A DNA stretch of 64,000 bases from Deinococcus aquatilis DSM 23025 (GTDB lineage Bacteria > Deinococcota > Deinococci > Deinococcales > Deinococcaceae). The notes below the pieces were generated by a model, which made no database searches, was not told where the DNA came from, and worked only from the letters and a program-made list of their open reading frames with translations. Positions 60,901 to 64,000 of this stretch are shown here, piece after piece. Position 1 is the first letter of the stretch, and each line of letters opens with the position of its first letter. A program made the position numbers and the translations under genes. The stretch lies in contig NZ_KB899700.1 in assembly GCF_000378445.1 (NCBI RefSeq), positions 62,001 to 126,000 on the forward strand. Direction: 5' to 3'.

Positions 60901-63900
60901 ACGTCTTTACTGCCGGTCAGACGTTCGCTCTGGCCGTCGCCGTAATCGATGAAATAGACCCCCTCGGGCAGGAGACCGCTGGCCTGAAAGTGATACCCGG
61001 CTCCCAGATCATCTACGTTCAGGACCCGGACGGCTTCGGTGGGCGGCACACCCACCCGAACTTCGCTGGTGGCTTCCGGGATGCCCCGAGCAGTCACGCG
61101 CACAGTCCGGACACCGGGGCCTGGGTACTCGTGCGTCAGGGTCGCGGCACTCTGGCCGGTGATCTGCTGCGCCGCGCCGTCCCCCCAGTCCAGGGTGTAG
61201 GTGGCAGCAGGCAACAGACCACTCAGGCGGGCGGTGGCTGTCAGGGTCGGCGCAGTCACTTCCAGAACCGGGGCCTGCGCAACCAGGGTAACGGGGGCGC
61301 TCGCCGTGCCGACCCGCGGCGAGGTCAGCGAGACAGTGTAGGTACCGGGCAGGGCGTAGGTGTGGGTCAGTTGACCTGTGCCAGTGGTTGGTTCCTGAAG
61401 CGTGATCGGCGTGATGGTACCGTCGCCCCAGTCAAGGGTGTAGCTGAGAGTGGCTTCCAGGCCGGAGAACCGGGCGGCGGCCTCCAGGCCCTGTGCGCTC
61501 AGGGTCAAGGTTCCGGCGGGCACCTGGACAGATACGGTTTCCCGGACGCCGCGCATATCGTCGGCGCTGAGCAGCACGTTGTAATCGCCGACTGCCGCAT
61601 ACCGGTGGGTCAAGGCCGTTTCGGTCACGCCGGTGACGGTGGCCGCCGGGGTACCGTCGCCCCAGTCCAGGGTATAGGTCACCACCGGGATAAGTTTCGT
61701 CAGGGAGGCCGCCGCGTTCAGTCGGTCAGCGCTGACCGTCAGGGCCGCAGTTGGCATGGTCACGGTGACCAGATACCCACGCGAGGTATAGCCCTGGGCC
61801 TGCTCGGTGCGGATGCTGAAGATTCCAGTTCGCAGGTAGACGTGGGTCAGGCGAGCCGTCGTCACACCCGTGATGGATTCGGTGGTGCCGTCAGCCCAGT
61901 GCAGCGTGTAGGACAGGGCAGGCACCAGATTCGTCAGGTCGGCGGTGACCGTCTGGCCTACCTGGGCGGCTTCCGGCGTGACCACCAATGCGGGGAAGGG
62001 TGCCCCGACCGTGGCCGTCACCGTGACGGGAGCAACCCCGCTGCGGGCCACCTGGACCGTGAAGGTACCGGGCTGGGTGTAGGTATGGGTCAACTGCGCG
62101 GCGTCGCTGGTGGCCGTCAGGGTTTCGGTGGTGCCGTCGCCCCAGGTAATCGTGTAGAGATCACCGCTCAACAGCCTGCCCAGCGTCAGGGTGGCCGTCA
62201 GCGGCCCGTCGGTAACCGCGGCGGTCGGGGTGGGTATGGTGGCCGTCACCGTGGCCGAAACAGCTTCGGTCTGCGGTGCGGCCAGCGTGATGGTGTACGT
62301 GCCGGGAGCGCTGTAGACGTGCGTCTTCTGGGCACTGGCAGTTCCGGTGACGGAATCGGTGGTGCCGTCGCCCCAGTTCAGGGTGTAAGTCAGCGCCGGA
62401 ACCAGCGTGGACAGGCGGGCCGTGACTTCCCCGCGAACAAGCAAGGTGGTGGGGGTCACGGCCAGCAGCGGGGCAGGGGCCGTGACTGTCACGGTGGCCT
62501 TCACGGTCACCCTCTCCTGCGCGGTGGAGGTCAGGGTGACGGTGAACACGCCCAACGTGTTGTAGGTGTGGGTGCGTTGCGCGGCGTCTGTACGTTCCAG
62601 AACCTCGGTCTGTCCGTCTCCCCACTCCAGCGTGGACAGACCGGGCCGCAGGTTGGACAGATCAGCGGTGACGGTCTCGCCCAGCAGCACAGCAGCCGGA
62701 GTCACCTTCAGCACTGGCACCGGGGCAGACAGGGTCACTGTGACTGAAACCGGGGTGGCCGACACGGGCGCGACCGTGATGGACACCGTGATCGCCTGCG
62801 CGTAGGTGTGCGTCCGCTGGGAAGTTTCGGCGGCGGCGGTCAGGTTCTCCTTTACGCCGTCGCCCCAATCGATGAGGTACTCATATCCCGGCAAGAGGTT
62901 GCCCAGACTGAGGGTCGCGGTCAGGAGATTTGCCGTCGCGGTGGCGGTCGGGGTGGGAACGGTGGTCGTGGCGTTCGCGGAGACAGTCGGGATGCCGGGC
63001 GCTTCCAGATACACGGCGCGGGTGCCTGCCTCCGAGTAGGCGTGGGTTCGCTCGGCGGTCACGCTTCCGGTCAGTCTCTCGGTGGTGCCGTCGCCCCAGT
63101 TGAGGGTGTAGGTCAGGGCCGGAACCATCCCGGTGATACGGGCTGTCATGGGCTGCCCCACAGGCGCACTTGGAGGCGTCACAGACAGGGCGGCGTCCGG
63201 CACGGTCAGCGTCACCGAGGTGCTGACTGGCGTCAGGCCACCGGGAGGAGTCACTTGCACCCGGAAAGTACCGGGGCGGGGATAGCTGTGAATCAGCCGG
63301 ACAGGCAGTTCGTTGCCAGAGCTCACGAACGACTCAGAGCTTCCATCTCCCCAATCAACCGAATAGGCGTACATGGGGGAAGGAATGAGAACCAGATTGC
63401 CCACAGACAGGGTAACTTTCAGTACGTCCTGTGTGGTACTGAGCGTTGGAACAGGCACACCGATGGTCACCGTTCCCGAAACGGGGGTGACACCCGGAGC
63501 TTTCAGCGTCACCGTGAATGTGCCGGTCAGGTAGGTTCCGAACCTGACAAAGACGTGGGTCAAGCCAGCAGTGGTCACGCCGGTCACAGTCTCGGAAGGA
63601 TTTCCGTCCCCCCAGTCCAGGCTGTAGGTCAGAGAAGGCGCGAGGCCGGACAGGAAAGCCGTCACCGGCTGCCCCAGAGCAGCAGTGCTGGGCGTGATGC
63701 TCAGCGCTGCCACCGGAGCCACGGCCGTCACAGCCGCGCTTGCACTTTCTCCACCAGCCAGCGACACCCGCACGGTGTAGGTGCCGGGCCGGGCATAACT
63801 GTAGGTGCGGCTTACCTGGGCAGCGGCGGCAATCAGCTGTTCTGTGCGCCCGTCTCCCCAGCTCAGCGTGTAGGTCAGGCCCACGACCAACTGCGAAACC

Positions 63901-64000
63901 GAGGCGTTCACGGTCAGATCGGTGCCTGCCACTTCCAGCGCTGGCGGCGCACTCAGCCGCAGGGCAGCGGTGGCCGGGGTCATGCTCGGGGCCGTGAGGG
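57960..64000 (-). CDS. Giant PKD-repeat surface protein, 5' end outside the window
   Basis: At least 2007 residues are visible. The frame is open past 63983 to the window edge (codons reading LTAPS before the first internal ATG), so the true start lies outside. Thirteen PKD-type repeats of about 80 residues occupy bases about 60800-64000. Each has a core like LNWGDGTTERLTG followed by THTY-xxPGTYTV; one has WADG and one YGDG. The remaining 1000 residues are beta-rich (alternating strands, many Gly/Asn/Ser), and the chain ends SVNTKVNF with a terminal Phe, as in outer-membrane beta-barrel signals. A large cell-envelope protein with a repeat stalk and an outer-membrane-associated C-terminal part is the simplest reading. 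Its partner is the Fn3 protein downstream. Confidence 0.85.
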   Translation of the reverse strand, partial: LTAPSMTPATAALRLSAPPALEVAGTDLTVNASVSQLVVGLTYTLSWGDGRTEQLIAAAAQVSRTYSYARPGTYTVRVSLAGGESASAAVTAVAPVAALSITPSTAALGQPVTAFLSGLAPSLTYSLDWGDGNPSETVTGVTTAGLTHVFVRFGTYLTGTFTVTLKAPGVTPVSGTVTIGVPVPTLSTTQDVLKVTLSVGNLVLIPSPMYAYSVDWGDGSSESFVSSGNELPVRLIHSYPRPGTFRVQVTPPGGLTPVSTSVTLTVPDAALSVTPPSAPVGQPMTARITGMVPALTYTLNWGDGTTERLTGSVTAERTHAYSEAGTRAVYLEAPGIPTVSANATTTVPTPTATATANLLTATLSLGNLLPGYEYLIDWGDGVKENLTAAAETSQRTHTYAQAITVSITVAPVSATPVSVTVTLSAPVPVLKVTPAAVLLGETVTADLSNLRPGLSTLEWGDGQTEVLERTDAAQRTHTYNTLGVFTVTLTSTAQERVTVKATVTVTAPAPLLAVTPTTLLVRGEVTARLSTLVPALTYTLNWGDGTTDSVTGTASAQKTHVYSAPGTYTITLAAPQTEAVSATVTATIPTPTAAVTDGPLTATLTLGRLLSGDLYTITWGDGTTETLTATSDAAQLTHTYTQPGTFTVQVARSGVAPVTVTATVGAPFPALVVTPEAAQVGQTVTADLTNLVPALSYTLHWADGTTESITGVTTARLTHVYLRTGIFSIRTEQAQGYTSRGYLVTVTMPTAALTVSADRLNAAASLTKLIPVVTYTLDWGDGTPAATVTGVTETALTHRYAAVGDYNVLLSADDMRGVRETVSVQVPAGTLTLSAQGLEAAARFSGLEATLSYTLDWGDGTITPITLQEPTTGTGQLTHTYALPGTYTVSLTSPRVGTASAPVTLVAQAPVLEVTAPTLTATARLSGLLPAATYTLDWGDGAAQQITGQSAATLTHEYPGPGVRTVRVTARGIPEATSEVRVGVPPTEAVRVLNVDDLGAGYHFQASGLLPEGVYFIDYGDGQSERLTGSKDVQLDHTYARSGSYVVTLRLLGRGEPDTVRATTPVQVQIELSFGGGLLIFTQPDRTRDLLLNTLEPFSAAVTINYRGSGRLSGRWLIDGQPYKSVDEVLPEGGGTLTLSLSLTERRVGAHTLGFEFSDPARTAASPTSLSPLRYALNVPQTVSFGAFDLKLVTVEDLGAYFQPGSGTITLSGSGTLALVVGGTPVGDVTVSFKNQTMQLSDGNRRGLVYQGDPVTVALNDQPVRNARLGDAALRLGQLKLDRNGATLRGTVTLPAVSGGSPLTLNLTDAPLAATSGDLLGTLRPTAAIQNVALPEAGLTLAADEVTLDLSAAQNSSALAEAYQDQAAPANDWMGLVFPAARLTVGTPILRQAVTLTKAVAYNLSGYVTTIDLAAGSTGMLGWTVDLTSLHSSVLAGRISTTKGVGTVLLPLVNERMNVTLGWNTNAQPGARFTLSGNGTVKEHSFGKTSLNLGQGAWTVSSEGAASVVFSNALWKLNDVSRDAALGTTDLSLPNLTMTGSGDVSLDGRPWSSVTGKTNLTVFGYPFAAAEVGVQRQGSGYTLGLNGRLQVNEKLPVNNTNSPLLFWVEGGRDVKVTTERIRLTGEVVKVPFDITLDGAFTTDGRLEFSGDGKMNMAGLLDVNAKALFGRFSGTNFNYFSSGSAGSVGYGSVLASIGTGAQIGKPLVTVKRVELYELQGGLLVNMDWPGGLDQPPRFREGGPNMVFQAGALLSVKQDKNPPIKPFMKGVLNVDTTGGFDMKADLWLLKPGQTLVQTAPNGRALVSVSGLVSLPSSSRLLVQACVGPNGISSVGGLNCAGAAELNLYDLMKLRGSLELYAPFSGDDQHLYVGTKESPIVVNLPRVPEARGYLMIDRDSVKVGAGVTWGFEKGDSGSLLVCSWHWNIKASASLDAEFGITYVPVALDGSVKFGASASASAGGCGLNVNVGATMTFDGKLHLASDARYFDGKVAASVSLPVIPDINFSVNTKVNF

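Noticed and set aside
60888..62747. 619-codon open frame on the plus strand
   Set aside because: Antisense to the PKD repeats; its Gly/Arg/Gln repeats mirror the PKD periodicity.

Overview
The window looks like a piece of a Deinococcus-type chromosome (inference). The DNA is GC-rich, several genes have a TANNNT box 5-8 bases before the start codon as in leaderless Deinococcus transcripts, and the gene families present fit that genus. No rRNA, tRNA or CRISPR array was recognised.

Layout. (1) 1-936: end of an IS4-family insertion sequence whose transposase is frameshifted. (2) 1007-18452: a surface-polysaccharide locus. It holds an FG-GAP lipoprotein, a CapD/WbpM-type dehydratase, a remnant of an IS3-type orfA with an in-frame stop, an O-antigen-ligase-like membrane protein with a partner exported protein, and a tightly overlapping eight-gene minus-strand operon. 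That operon reads: Wzz/Wzc-type co-polymerase kinase, flippase, polymerase, two GT4 glycosyltransferases, FnlA-type dehydratase, 2-epimerase, and a reductase/epimerase fused to a phosphoglycosyl transferase. Together these would make an activated amino-deoxyhexose, build a lipid-linked repeat, flip it, polymerise it and set its length. Base composition here is visibly lower in GC than in the rest. (3) 18832-24360: MBL-fold hydrolase, an intact IS4-family element with perfect 17-bp ends and a 9-bp target duplication, a PAS-GGDEF-EAL protein, and a small exported protein.

(4) 24385-49016: an extracellular contractile injection system (eCIS, phage-tail-like). Recognised parts are a DUF4255/Pvc16-type cap protein (divergent), PAAR tip, sheath, two tube proteins, a gp41-like tail assembly protein, an AAA+ ATPase, gp25-like and J-like baseplate proteins, an FHA/tail-protein-I fusion, a LysM-type tube/baseplate connector and a VgrG-like spike. 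Less usual parts are a 1711-residue disordered protein ending in a DUF4157 HExxH domain and a 1337-residue kinase-like/FHA/membrane/Ig protein whose kinase domain lacks both the beta-3 lysine and the HRD aspartate. (5) 49013-55183: a 1686-residue coiled-coil protein with a hydrophobic segment and two toxin-like domains in tandem, followed by three small genes that look like immunity proteins. This suggests an antibacterial, double-warhead cargo of the injection system.

(6) 55365-64000 (minus strand): a small hypothetical gene, an exported fibronectin-III repeat protein, and a giant PKD-repeat surface protein that runs off the right edge.

The most unusual material is the eCIS with its pseudokinase anchor candidate, the two-toxin effector with immunity genes, a short C-terminal motif shared by two eCIS proteins, and a structured intergenic element at 47652-47764.
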